DNA of 64,000 nucleotides from Desulfatirhabdium butyrativorans DSM 18734 (GTDB taxonomy: Bacteria > Desulfobacterota > Desulfobacteria > Desulfobacterales > Desulfatirhabdiaceae), in contig NZ_AUCU01000020.1 in assembly GCF_000429925.1 (NCBI RefSeq), forward strand, positions 41,306 to 105,305, written 5' to 3'. The translations under genes were made by a program, and so were the position numbers. Under the pieces are notes generated by a model. The model was not told the DNA's origin. It searched no databases and saw only the letters and a program-made list of their open reading frames with translations. Shown one piece after another: positions 46,229-55,441 of this stretch. Numbering within the stretch: position 1 is the first letter of the stretch; each line of letters opens with the position of its first letter.

Positions 46229-47263
46229 ATGCTAGAAAAGATCAAATTCGAAAAATTCACTGCCTTCGAAAAACTGGAAGTCAAGTTTTCTCCAGGGATC
46301 AATATCTTTATCGGCGAAAACGGAACGGGTAAAACTCATATTTTGAAGGCTGCCTATGCAGCCTGCGATATTGCCAAAAGCAAGGGCGGGTTTGCGGACA
46401 AGATCAATCACGTGTTTTACCCCTCCGGCAAGCAGATCGGACGTTTGATTAAGCGCTCCTCAACAAGCAGCAAGGGGTTTGTTGAGATTACCCGAAAACT
46501 TCATGAGAAATCGATCAATCTCAGGTTGTCACTTTCAAACCATACCACCAAGCCAGAAAATGCTAAGGTTTCGGGCTCGACAAAAGCATGGATTGAAACC
46601 CCGATAGAGGCGGCATATATCCCAGTCAAGGACATGATGGCCAATGCACCAGGCTTTCGCTCCCTTTACGAAGAGCGGGAGATCCACTTTGAAGAAATCT
46701 ATGTCGACATCATTCGCAAAGCATTCTTGCCCGTATTAAAAGGCCCCACGGATAAACAGCGCAAACAACTTCTGGAAAATCTTCAAGATGCCATGGACGG
46801 CAAGGTGGTTGCCAAAAATGAAGAGTTTTTCCTACGGAACAAACAAGGCGAGTTGGAGTTCACCTTGTTAGCCGAGGGATTCCGGAAACTCGGTCTGCTG
46901 TGGCTTCTCATCCAAAACGGCACTCTGTTGAATGGTTCGGCCTTTTTCTGGGATGAACCGGAAACCAACCTCAACCCCAAACTAATGAAAGCAATAGTGG
47001 GCATTTTGCTGGAGTTGCAGCGTATCGGTGTGCAAATTTTCCTGACTACCCACGACTACGTGATTCTGAAAGAGTTTGATCTTCAATCGCAAGCAGGTGA
47101 CCAGATCATTTTCCACAGCCTGTTTCGCAATCAAGAAAGTGGTGAGATCGAGTGTACCAGCACGTCCAATTATGGCGAGATCGCTCCAAACGCCATTGAC
47201 GATACCTTTGGCGATCTGGTCACCCGCGAGATTCAGAAAAGTATGAAGGGTGACGAAAAATGA
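46229..47263 (+). CDS. SMC/OLD-like AAA ATPase inserted between brxC and pglX
   Basis: 344 residues. Begins IKFEKFTAFEKLEVKF and has Walker A GENGTGKTH near residue 31, a Walker B-like FFWDEPETNLNP near 245 and a D-loop/H-switch FLTTHDYVIL near 270, the layout of RecF/OLD-type ATPases. The region between Walker A and B is short, without a long coiled coil. Its stop overlaps the following gene (ATGA), so the two proteins are made together. ATPases of this shape act as sensors or loaders for nucleases in OLD, Gabija, Septu and PARIS systems. Not a BREX core gene. Confidence 0.8.
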   Translation: MLEKIKFEKFTAFEKLEVKFSPGINIFIGENGTGKTHILKAAYAACDIAKSKGGFADKINHVFYPSGKQIGRLIKRSSTSSKGFVEITRKLHEKSINLRLSLSNHTTKPENAKVSGSTKAWIETPIEAAYIPVKDMMANAPGFRSLYEEREIHFEEIYVDIIRKAFLPVLKGPTDKQRKQLLENLQDAMDGKVVAKNEEFFLRNKQGELEFTLLAEGFRKLGLLWLLIQNGTLLNGSAFFWDEPETNLNPKLMKAIVGILLELQRIGVQIFLTTHDYVILKEFDLQSQAGDQIIFHSLFRNQESGEIECTSTSNYGEIAPNAIDDTFGDLVTREIQKSMKGDEK

Positions 47264-47667
47264 TTCTGCGGGAAGGAACGCTTCAGTTTGATTTTGCCGG
47301 TGCGATAGACGCCTTTAAATTTGACGAACAAAACCCTGCACTGGTGACCTTTCATGGGCTATCACATTGCATGAAGGCTGTCGATTTTGTGGTCGAGTAC
47401 GACGACCACTATTTATTTGTTGAAATCAAAGACCCTCGGGATCCAAACCGATACGGGAGCGAACAGGACAAATCGGCACTTATAAAAAATCTGACAACAA
47501 AGTTCCGTGACACCTTTCTTTACCGTTGGGCAGAGAACAAACTCGACAAGCCTGTTCGTTACCAATGCCTGGTGGAATTGGATAATGCCCAGACGCTTTA
47601 CTTAATGAACCAGCTCAAGAATCAATTGCCGACAGAACCCCCCCCGCTCGATGGCAGCAACCATTAG
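47260..47667 (+). CDS. PD-(D/E)xK-like partner protein
   Basis: 135 residues, coupled by ATGA to the ATPase. The segment KAVDFVVEYDDHYLFVEIKD contains an aspartate followed after about thirteen residues by the E-x-K of a PD-(D/E)xK nuclease, with a hydrophobic strand before each. Downstream lysines (KNLTTKFRDT) fit the helix that follows the core. The family was not recognised. It could be the nuclease of a two-gene system with the ATPase, or a small regulator with a degenerate fold. Confidence 0.65.
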   Translation: MILREGTLQFDFAGAIDAFKFDEQNPALVTFHGLSHCMKAVDFVVEYDDHYLFVEIKDPRDPNRYGSEQDKSALIKNLTTKFRDTFLYRWAENKLDKPVRYQCLVELDNAQTLYLMNQLKNQLPTEPPPLDGSNH

Positions 47668-47752
47668 CGCATTTATGTGCCATTGCGAATCTCACAACCT
47701 GGAATATCACCTTTCCCAATATCCAAGTAAGCCGTGTCGCCGGAGATGCCGC

Positions 47753-50700
47753 ATGATGCAGCCGCTCGACAAACCCCTGCGCAATAAGCTGGAAAAGACC
47801 GTCAAAGAGGCGCGCGAGGTGGCCGAAGACGCCGCCCGTGCCGCCCTGGAACAGCTTGGTGTGGGTGAGGCCGCGCCCTTTGCCCACCTGAGCGAACAGG
47901 ACCGGGAGCTGCGCCGTAAACTGCGCGTTCACGGCCGCCAACTGGGCGATTCCCTGAACGGCGGCAAGATCCAGACCATGGACCGCCTGATCGAAGAGGT
48001 CGCCTACGAGCACTGGCACCGCATGCTGTTTGCCCGCTTCCTGGCCGAGAACAATTTGCTGATGTATCCCGACCCGGACGATCCGGTAGCAGTCACCCTC
48101 GAAGAGTGTGAAGACCTCGCCGCTGATGAAGGCGCGGCCAACGGTTGGGAGCTGGCCGCCCGGTTTGCCGCCCGCATGCTACCGCAGATATTTCGGCTCG
48201 ACTCGCCGGTTTTCCAATTGGTGCTGCCCCCCGAGCATCAGCAAAAACTGGAGCGGCTTGTGGCCGACCTGCCGCAAGAGGTTTTCACCGCTTCGGACAG
48301 TCTTGGCTGGGTTTATCAATTCTGGCAGGCCAAGAAGAAGGACGAGGTCAACGCCTCCGAGGTCAAAATCGGCGCACGGGAGCTGCCTGCCGTCACCCAG
48401 CTCTTCACCGAGCCCTACATGGTCAGCTTCCTGCTCGACAACTCACTGGGTGCCTGGTGGGCAGCAAGACGGCTCTCCGAGGCCGACCTCCAAAACGCCA
48501 GCAGCGAAGAGGAACTACGCCGTAAGGCAGCGATCCCCGGTGTGCCGCTGGACTATCTGCGTTTTGTGCAGCAGGAAGACGATGCGGGAAACAAGCGCTG
48601 GACACCGGCGGCCGGAACCTTCGACGACTGGCCGGAGCAACTCGCCGACCTGAAGACCCTCGACCCCTGCTGCGGCTCGGGTCATTTCCTGGTAGCGGCC
48701 TTCCTGATGCTGGTGCCGATGCGCATGGAGCGCGACGGTCTTTCGGCCAGGGAGGCGGTGGACGCGGTGCTGCGGGAAAACATCCATGGCCTGGAACTGG
48801 ATCAGCGCTGTGTGGAGCTGGCCGCCTTTGCCCTGGCGCTGACCGCATGGAAATACCCCGATCTCCCTTCGCCCTCTGGGAGAGGGGCTGGGGGTGAGGA
48901 TGTCAAACCCATTGGCTACCGGATGTTGCCGGAATTGAATGTCGCCTGCTCGGGTTTGTCCGTGAGCGTGGCGAAAGAGGAATGGAAACAGCTCGGCCTG
49001 GGCAAAAAGAACCTCATCATCGCCCTCGACTGGATGCACGACACCTTCAAGGATGCGCCGGTGCTGGGCAGCCTGCTCGATCCGGCCAAAAGCGACGCTG
49101 CCAAGCTGGTGCTCTGGAATGAACTCTCCAGCGCAATGGAGCAGGCGCTGAAACTCCCCTCTCCCAGCGGGAGAGGGGTTGGGGGTGAGGGCTATGAACA
49201 GCGGGAGGCTGCTGTTGTTGCCCAGGGGCTGGTCAAGGCCGCCACCCTGCTGGCCGGGCGCTACCACTGGGTGATTACCAACGTGCCTTATCTCGCTCGG
49301 GGCAAGCAGAGCGAGCGGCTGCGCGACTTCTGCGAAAAACACTATCCCGAAGCCAAGAATGATCTAGCCACCGTCTTTCTCGACCGCTGCCTGGAACTCC
49401 CTTCTCCCCCCTCTCCCCCTGGGAGAGGGGGTGGGGATGCGGGCGCTTTGGGCGGCACCGTCAGCGTCGTTCTGCCGCAGAACTGGCTCTTTCTGACCAG
49501 CTACAAGAAATTCCGCGAGAAGCTGCTGAACAACGATACTTGGCATCTGATTGCCCGGCTGGGCGAGGGCGGTTTCGATTCCTCAGCGGCGGCGGGAGCT
49601 TTTGTGGCCATGATCACCCTCAGCCGTGGCAATTCAACAAAAGAATCGGGCGGGCTGTTTGGCGACGTCAATAACGGCAATCTGATTCGGGGGGTGGATG
49701 TGTCCGAGCCCCGCACCGCAGCCGAAAAAGCGGCGCAGTTGCGGACTGCCGAAATCAAGAGCGTCGAGCAAGCGAAGCAGTTGGAGAATCCGGATTGCAT
49801 TGTCCAGATAGAGAATACATCGAGTGAACACTTATTTAGCAATTTTGCAACGTGCCTTCAGGGAACTTCCACCGGGGATAATTTTCGATTTGTCGGGTGT
49901 TTTTGGGAAATAGAAACGATCTCTGGATCATGGCAAATGATGGAAGCAGTTTCACAGGAAACCCGGCACACTGGAGGGAAGCAATCAATAATCCGATGGG
50001 ATGAAATTCAGTCATTCGAAGGTTCATCTGTGCGTGGCTGGGAGGCCTTTGGAAATAAGGGCATTGCCATTGGTCAAATGAGGGAGTTGCCTGCCACCAT
50101 ATATACAGGCCGTCGGTTTCCAAACACAACACCGGTAGTCATTCCAAAAGAACCTTCTGCGCTGTCAGCCATTTGGACGTTTTGCATGTCCGAATCATTT
50201 TCTTCTGAATTGCGTAAAATTAACCAGAAGTTAAGTGTCGATAATGGTTACGTTGGCAAGATTCCCTTCGACCTGGACCACTGGACGAAGGTCGCCGCCG
50301 AAAAATACCCCAATGGCCTGCCAAAGCCCTACACCGATGATCCCACGCAATGGATCTTCCACGGCCACCCCTGCGGCTCGGTGATTTGGGATGAGGAGAA
50401 AAAGTGGACTGCCCATGGCCCTCTGCGCACGGATGACACTGTGCTGCAGGTGGCGGTGGCCCGCCTGCTGGGCTATCGCTGGCCTGCTGAAGGTAGCAAG
50501 GGCGTCCCGCCCTTGAAAGAACCAGACCGGGACGGTCTGGCTACCATGGAACTGGCCGACGAGCAGCGCGAATGGGTCAAGCGTTGCGATGCCTTGGCTG
50601 GCTACGCCGATGATGACGGCATCGTCTGCATCCCGCCGGTGCGGGGCGAGGCGTCGGCGTCCGACCGCCTGCTGAACCTGCTGGCCGCCGCCTATGGCGG

Positions 50701-51337
50701 TGCCTGGTCTAACGACACCCTGGCCGCACTGCTCAAAAGCGCCGATCACGCGGGCAAAACACTGGAGACCTGGTTGCGGGAGAAGTTCTTCACCCAGCAC
50801 TGCAAGCTGTTCCAGCATCGCCCCTTCATCTGGCACATCTGGGATGGTCTGCGCGACGGCTTCGCCGCCCTGGTCAACTACCACAAGCTGGACCGCAAGA
50901 ATCTGGAGACCCTGATCTACACCTACCTGGGCGACTGGATCAGCCGTCAGAAGCAGGACATTGCAAGTGGCGTCGATGGAGCCCAGGAACGCCTGGCCGC
51001 CGCCAAGGCTCTCAAGAAAAAGCTGGAGATGATCCTCGAAGGCGAAGCGCCCTGCGACATCTTCGTGCGCTGGAAACCGATCGAACAACAGCCCATTGGC
51101 TGGAACCCGGATCTCAACGACGGCGTGCGCCTCAACATCCGCCCCTTCATGACCGTGCCCGATGTCGGCAAGAAAGGCGCCGGTGTCCTGCGCGACAAAC
51201 CCAACATCACATGGAACAAGGACCGGGGCAAGGACGTGGAATCCGCCCCCTGGTACCACCTCTTCAAGGGCGACCGCATCAACGACCACCACCTGACCCT
51301 GGCCGAAAAACGCGCCGCAAGGGAAAAATCGTCATGA
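47753..51337 (+). CDS. pglX: BREX adenine methylase PglX with in-frame repeat insertions
   Basis: 1194 residues from the ATG at 47753, with GGAG eight bases upstream. Motif I of the methylase is DPCCGSGHFLVAAF (near residue 303); the catalytic loop reads ITNVPYLARGKQ (near 508), a V-for-P variant of NPPY. PglX methylates adenine in a BREX motif on host DNA and takes part in target recognition. Three palindromic units (48860, 49154, 49397) and one compound repeat (50492) insert short peptides (PSPSGRGAGG, PSPSGRGVGG, PPSPPGRGGG, KGVPPLKEPDRDG) without breaking the frame. The stop overlaps the next start (ATGA). Confidence 0.93.
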   Translation: MMQPLDKPLRNKLEKTVKEAREVAEDAARAALEQLGVGEAAPFAHLSEQDRELRRKLRVHGRQLGDSLNGGKIQTMDRLIEEVAYEHWHRMLFARFLAENNLLMYPDPDDPVAVTLEECEDLAADEGAANGWELAARFAARMLPQIFRLDSPVFQLVLPPEHQQKLERLVADLPQEVFTASDSLGWVYQFWQAKKKDEVNASEVKIGARELPAVTQLFTEPYMVSFLLDNSLGAWWAARRLSEADLQNASSEEELRRKAAIPGVPLDYLRFVQQEDDAGNKRWTPAAGTFDDWPEQLADLKTLDPCCGSGHFLVAAFLMLVPMRMERDGLSAREAVDAVLRENIHGLELDQRCVELAAFALALTAWKYPDLPSPSGRGAGGEDVKPIGYRMLPELNVACSGLSVSVAKEEWKQLGLGKKNLIIALDWMHDTFKDAPVLGSLLDPAKSDAAKLVLWNELSSAMEQALKLPSPSGRGVGGEGYEQREAAVVAQGLVKAATLLAGRYHWVITNVPYLARGKQSERLRDFCEKHYPEAKNDLATVFLDRCLELPSPPSPPGRGGGDAGALGGTVSVVLPQNWLFLTSYKKFREKLLNNDTWHLIARLGEGGFDSSAAAGAFVAMITLSRGNSTKESGGLFGDVNNGNLIRGVDVSEPRTAAEKAAQLRTAEIKSVEQAKQLENPDCIVQIENTSSEHLFSNFATCLQGTSTGDNFRFVGCFWEIETISGSWQMMEAVSQETRHTGGKQSIIRWDEIQSFEGSSVRGWEAFGNKGIAIGQMRELPATIYTGRRFPNTTPVVIPKEPSALSAIWTFCMSESFSSELRKINQKLSVDNGYVGKIPFDLDHWTKVAAEKYPNGLPKPYTDDPTQWIFHGHPCGSVIWDEEKKWTAHGPLRTDDTVLQVAVARLLGYRWPAEGSKGVPPLKEPDRDGLATMELADEQREWVKRCDALAGYADDDGIVCIPPVRGEASASDRLLNLLAAAYGGAWSNDTLAALLKSADHAGKTLETWLREKFFTQHCKLFQHRPFIWHIWDGLRDGFAALVNYHKLDRKNLETLIYTYLGDWISRQKQDIASGVDGAQERLAAAKALKKKLEMILEGEAPCDIFVRWKPIEQQPIGWNPDLNDGVRLNIRPFMTVPDVGKKGAGVLRDKPNITWNKDRGKDVESAPWYHLFKGDRINDHHLTLAEKRAAREKSS
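48860..48900. repeat. In-frame palindromic element in pglX (1)
   Basis: CCCTCT and AGAGGG flank GGG, followed by GGCTGGGGGTGAGG. It adds LPSPSGRGAGGED between the methylase motifs. Confidence 0.8.
49154..49191. repeat. In-frame palindromic element in pglX (2)
   Basis: CCCCTCTCCC and GGGAGAGGGG are perfect arms around three bases, followed by TTGGGGGTGAGG. It adds LPSPSGRGVGGEG. Confidence 0.85.
49397..49443. repeat. In-frame palindromic element in pglX (3)
   Basis: CCCCCTCTCCC and GGGAGAGGGGG are perfect arms around three bases, with GTGGGGATGCGGG behind. It adds LPSPPSPPGRGGGDAG. Confidence 0.85.
50492..50545. repeat. Compound double-hairpin element in pglX (4)
   Basis: Outer arms GGTAGC and GCTACC enclose two inner hairpins, AAGGGCG/CGCCCTT and CCAGACC/GGTCTGG. 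It adds GSKGVPPLKEPDRDGLAT. Confidence 0.7.
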
Positions 51338-52413
51338 ACTCGAATCAACTATCGCGCATCGTACTGCGCGGGTTCAAATCCATCCGCGAGTGCGATCTGG
51401 TCCTGAAAGAGCTGAATGTACTGATTGGCCCCAATGGAGCCGGAAAATCCAACTTTATCGACTTTTTCCGCCTGATCCAGCAGATGCTTGAAGGCAACTT
51501 GCAGCGTTATGTCAGCAAACAAGGTGGCCCCGATGTACTGCTGCATTTTGGTCGAAAAAAAACGGAAAACCTGAGCGCGGAACTCTACTTTGGCAACAAT
51601 GGCTACAAATTCACCCTTGAGCCGACGCAAGACAACCGCATGATGTTCGCCGAAGAGAAATTTTGGTGGAATCTGAAAGGTGACTGGAGTATCAGATCGG
51701 GCCACTTTGAAACTGAGGTAGAGTCGCAGAAGGATCGAATAGCCATTTACAAATACACCGTACCAGCGATGAAGAGCTGGTGTCTTTACCATTTCCATGA
51801 CACCAGTGAAAGCGCGCTTGTTAAACAGCGGCATGCCCTGAATGACAATGCCTATCTACGGCCAGACGCTCGCAATCTTGCCGCCTTTCTTTACCGTTTG
51901 CAAAAGAACTTTCCCCAGCATTATCAACGTATCGTTCGCCTGGTGCAGTTTATCGCACCTTTCTTTGGTGACTTTTATCTCCGACCCAATACGGATAACC
52001 CGGAATATATCGAAATGGAATGGACGGAAAAGGGAGAGGACAAACCGTTCAAAGCGCATCAACTATCCGATGGCACTTTGCGCTTCATCTGTCTTGCGAC
52101 TGTATTGAATCAACCCGAGGAATTTCTGCCTGAAACCATTTTAATTGATGAGCCTGAACTCGGCCTTCATCCAAGGGCTATTGGTTTTCTCGCATCGATG
52201 TTGCGTTCGACTGCCAAGCTAAGGCAAGTGATTGTCTCTACTCAATCAGTAACCTTGGTTAATTGTTTCTCCATCAATGATCTGATTGTGGTAGATCGAA
52301 AAAGCGGTCTTACCGTTTTCCAGCGTCACGATGAACAGCAATTCGCGGAATGGCTGAAGGAATATACCGTCGGCGATCTCTGGGAGAAAAACCTGATGGG
52401 AGGTCGTGGATGA
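51334..52413 (+). CDS. AAA_21-type ATPase inserted between pglX and pglZ
   Basis: 359 residues from the ATG overlapping the pglX stop. Walker A GPNGAGKSN near residue 27, a helical middle, signature LSDGTLRFICLATVL near 238, Walker B ILIDEPELGLHP near 262 and IVSTQSVTLVN. The shape is that of RecF-like defence ATPases. It is coupled by ATGA to a DUF4276 gene, a pairing seen repeatedly in defence contexts. It is not a BREX core gene. Confidence 0.85.
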   Translation: MNSNQLSRIVLRGFKSIRECDLVLKELNVLIGPNGAGKSNFIDFFRLIQQMLEGNLQRYVSKQGGPDVLLHFGRKKTENLSAELYFGNNGYKFTLEPTQDNRMMFAEEKFWWNLKGDWSIRSGHFETEVESQKDRIAIYKYTVPAMKSWCLYHFHDTSESALVKQRHALNDNAYLRPDARNLAAFLYRLQKNFPQHYQRIVRLVQFIAPFFGDFYLRPNTDNPEYIEMEWTEKGEDKPFKAHQLSDGTLRFICLATVLNQPEEFLPETILIDEPELGLHPRAIGFLASMLRSTAKLRQVIVSTQSVTLVNCFSINDLIVVDRKSGLTVFQRHDEQQFAEWLKEYTVGDLWEKNLMGGRG

Positions 52414-53090
52414 TACGAGTGCATGTCATTTGCGAGGGCCAAACAGAGGAAGAGTTTATTCGCCACCTTCTTGGCCCGGTGTTGCTTGAAAAACAGATAT
52501 CCCTGCTGCCTTCCTGTATCGGCAAGGTGGGTCACAAAGGCGGAAATGTCAATCTGAGGCGGCTGGCGATGGATGTTAGAGAACGGTTACTTCGGGATCA
52601 GCAATGCTATTGCACCACCATGCTCGATTATTACGGTTTACCTGCTGAGTTTCCAGGTAAAGCTGAGGGGGCGAAACTGCATGACATTTCCGATAAACAA
52701 AAAAAGGTGGTTGAGGCTTTAGCACAATGGGCAGGGGACAATCTGGGACCTCAAACATCCTTCAGATTCATCCCCTATATTCAAATGTATGAGTTTGAAG
52801 GACTCTTATTCAGTGACCCTTCAGCCTTGGCTGGCTCAATAAATAATATCGGCGCAGCGGAAGATTTCAAAAAAGTTCGTGCAGATTTTCCAACACCCGA
52901 ATGGATCAATGACAACCCACACACTGCACCCAGTAAGCGCATAGCGAAACTGTTTCCCGCCTACGACAAACCGGAACACCCGTTAATGGCTGCACAGGAT
53001 ATCGGTCTGGATACCATTCGTCGGGAGTGCCCGTTGTTTGATTCTTGGGTTAAACGTCTTGAGGGGCTGAGTGCAGGAGGTGACGCATGA
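52410..53090 (+). CDS. DUF4276 protein (Toprim-like partner of the ATPase)
   Basis: 226 residues from the ATG overlapping the ATPase stop; it overlaps pglZ the same way. DUF4276 features: IRVHVICEGQTEEEF at the N-terminus, CTTMLDYYGLPAEFPG, and YIQMYEFEGLLFSDP. The first glutamate and the later acidic pair resemble a reduced Toprim site like those in OLD-family nucleases, though the canonical DxD is not seen. It is likely the effector half of the pair; the reaction is unknown. Confidence 0.82.
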   Translation: MIRVHVICEGQTEEEFIRHLLGPVLLEKQISLLPSCIGKVGHKGGNVNLRRLAMDVRERLLRDQQCYCTTMLDYYGLPAEFPGKAEGAKLHDISDKQKKVVEALAQWAGDNLGPQTSFRFIPYIQMYEFEGLLFSDPSALAGSINNIGAAEDFKKVRADFPTPEWINDNPHTAPSKRIAKLFPAYDKPEHPLMAAQDIGLDTIRRECPLFDSWVKRLEGLSAGGDA

Positions 53091-55441
53091 GAGTGCTGGA
53101 TCATCTCCTGAAAGCGGTTCGTGATGCCGCCGTTTTCAACCCGGAGGTGCAGGTCGCACCCGCCTGTATTCTGTGGCCGGATCGTGACCGTCAGTGGGAA
53201 GCCGTCATACCCGTTCTTCAGGCCGAACTGCCTGAACTCATGATCCTGGGCGACTATGCGCCAGAAAGGCGTATTGGGCCAGCCATCTGGTTGCGTTGCG
53301 TGATTGCCGGTCGTACAGAGGATGTTTCGCTGCCCAAGGATCGGACACCGATTTTTTATCTGCCGGGCGTCAGCCGCCAGGACCTGCGGGCTGTCGAAAG
53401 CTGCCCGGATCACCTGAAGCCGCTGGCTGAACTGCAATATCGGGGCGTGATCTGGTCACAAATCAATGCGAAAGACTGGACGATCCTGGCCTTCCTCAAA
53501 TCCGATCAGGGCGGGCTTGGGCTGGATGTCGCTCAAGACAATGACACCAAGAACGCCATGCAGCTCACGTTGTATCGGCTCCTCGACGAGGATATCTCCT
53601 TGCTGAAAGGCAAGCGTCTGGACAAGGACTACTTCAACACCCTGCTCTCTGGTGGCGACCCGATTCGCGACCTGCTGCAGTGGCTCGACAAAGGGGACGC
53701 CTTCCAAGCCAGTCGGGGCAAGAACGAATGGAAAGCCTTTGTCGAGATCTGTAAGTCTCAACTGGCCTTCAACCCCCAGAACGAAGGCGTTTTGGCCGGG
53801 TGCATCAAGCTTGCAAACCATGAAGGACCGTGGCATGCCGTTTGGGAACGCTACTGCGAAGCGCCTAAGCGCTACCCCAACATTCCGGCACAAATCAGAA
53901 AATGTCATCCGCCGAGTGACACCATTTTCTGGATCATGGAAGACGGATCTTTCGACGGCTGGCCTCAGTGGAATGACGACCAGGAGAAAAGCCTTCACTG
54001 TGATTTGATGGCCCTTGCCCAATTGCCCGCATTTGAGGCGAAGGTTAGACTCGCGGAGCTGGAAAAACAGCACGGACGGAGGCGCTCTCTGGTCTGGGCC
54101 GAACTGGGTGATGCGCCCCTGGCCTGCGCCTTGGAACATTTGGCGACCATTGCCGAGATCACCCAAAACGGCCTTGCCGCTGGTTCGGTGGACGACCTTG
54201 CGGCTGGATATCAAAGTCATGGATGGCGAGCGGATGACGCAGTGATCCGAGCCTTGGCCCAGGTCGAAAGCTCTGACGACTTTGATGCTGTGACGACCAC
54301 TATTCGATCCGTTTATCTCCCGTGGGTAGAAGAATCAGCCCGCTATCTCCAGAAGCTTATAGATGGTGCATCCTACCCGGGAGGCACCTGTCTGACGGCA
54401 AAAGTAGCACCTTTCAATCCCGGGGAATGTATTCTCTTCGTCGATGGACTCCGTTTCGATGCGGGGAAGCGTTTGGTTGGCTCTTTAGAGGCGCGTGGAT
54501 TTGATGTTTCTGAGGAACCAGCCTGGGCAGCCCTGCCGAGTGTCACGGCAACCGGCAAGGCGGCGGTAACCCCGGTACGAGACAGGATTCGCGGTGGGGA
54601 TGGCAGTCCGGATTTTGAGCCATCTGCAGCAAACACCGGTCAGCCATTAAAAGGCGGCTATCATCTGAAAAAATTGCTGGCCGACGCGGGATGGTCGATC
54701 CTTGAGCGCTCTGCTGATGGCGATGGACAGGGGATGGCCTGGTGTGAGTTTGGAGACATCGACCGCGAAGGCCATGACCGTGGATGGAAACTGGCCAAAC
54801 ACATCGATGCTTTAATTCGGGAGATTACGGACCGTATCTCGGAGCTTCTGGCGGCGGGATGGAAGCGTGTCCGGGTGGTCACAGACCATGGCTGGCTGCT
54901 GCTGCCCGGAGGATTGCCCAAAATCGATCTTCCCGGCGCCCTGGCCGATACCAAGTGGGGCCGGTGCGCCTCATTAAAACCAGGGGCCTTTTCCAAGGAG
55001 CGGCTATACCCATGGTACTGGAATCCAAACCAGTATGTTGCCCTCGCTGATGGTGTGAGCTGCTTCAAGAAAGGCGAAGAATACACCCACGGCGGCCTGA
55101 GCCTGCAAGAATGCTTGACGCTGCATTTGACGATAACTCGAGGAAAATCTGCACAGGCGGCGGCATCTGTCGAATTTACCGACGTGGTGTGGAAGGGCTT
55201 GCGCTGCACCGTTGCCGTAGATGGCAACTTCTCGAGTTTATCACTTGATGTTCGCAGCCAAGCGGGCAATCCATCGTCCAGTGTGGTCGTAGGCTGCAAA
55301 CCGTTTAAAGACAACGGAACAGCCTCCGTAGTTGTCGAAGACGAGGACATGGAGGGGCGTGAAGCAACAGTAGTCCTGATCGATGCCAATGGATCGCTGG
55401 TTGCGCAAATCGCCACAGTAATAGGTGGAGGCAAACCATGA
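53087..55441 (+). CDS. pglZ: BREX phosphatase-domain protein PglZ
   Basis: 784 residues. The core is an alkaline-phosphatase-like fold with ILFVDGLRFDAGKRL near residue 450, where the aspartates bind metal in the family, and VTDHGWLLLPGG near 600. The N-terminal 400 residues are helical and family-specific (ILWPDRDRQWEAVIP near the start). PglZ is the universal marker of BREX; its target is not certain. It begins in the end of the DUF4276 gene and ends in the start of brxL (ATGA on both sides). Confidence 0.93.
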   Translation: MRVLDHLLKAVRDAAVFNPEVQVAPACILWPDRDRQWEAVIPVLQAELPELMILGDYAPERRIGPAIWLRCVIAGRTEDVSLPKDRTPIFYLPGVSRQDLRAVESCPDHLKPLAELQYRGVIWSQINAKDWTILAFLKSDQGGLGLDVAQDNDTKNAMQLTLYRLLDEDISLLKGKRLDKDYFNTLLSGGDPIRDLLQWLDKGDAFQASRGKNEWKAFVEICKSQLAFNPQNEGVLAGCIKLANHEGPWHAVWERYCEAPKRYPNIPAQIRKCHPPSDTIFWIMEDGSFDGWPQWNDDQEKSLHCDLMALAQLPAFEAKVRLAELEKQHGRRRSLVWAELGDAPLACALEHLATIAEITQNGLAAGSVDDLAAGYQSHGWRADDAVIRALAQVESSDDFDAVTTTIRSVYLPWVEESARYLQKLIDGASYPGGTCLTAKVAPFNPGECILFVDGLRFDAGKRLVGSLEARGFDVSEEPAWAALPSVTATGKAAVTPVRDRIRGGDGSPDFEPSAANTGQPLKGGYHLKKLLADAGWSILERSADGDGQGMAWCEFGDIDREGHDRGWKLAKHIDALIREITDRISELLAAGWKRVRVVTDHGWLLLPGGLPKIDLPGALADTKWGRCASLKPGAFSKERLYPWYWNPNQYVALADGVSCFKKGEEYTHGGLSLQECLTLHLTITRGKSAQAAASVEFTDVVWKGLRCTVAVDGNFSSLSLDVRSQAGNPSSSVVVGCKPFKDNGTASVVVEDEDMEGREATVVLIDANGSLVAQIATVIGGGKP

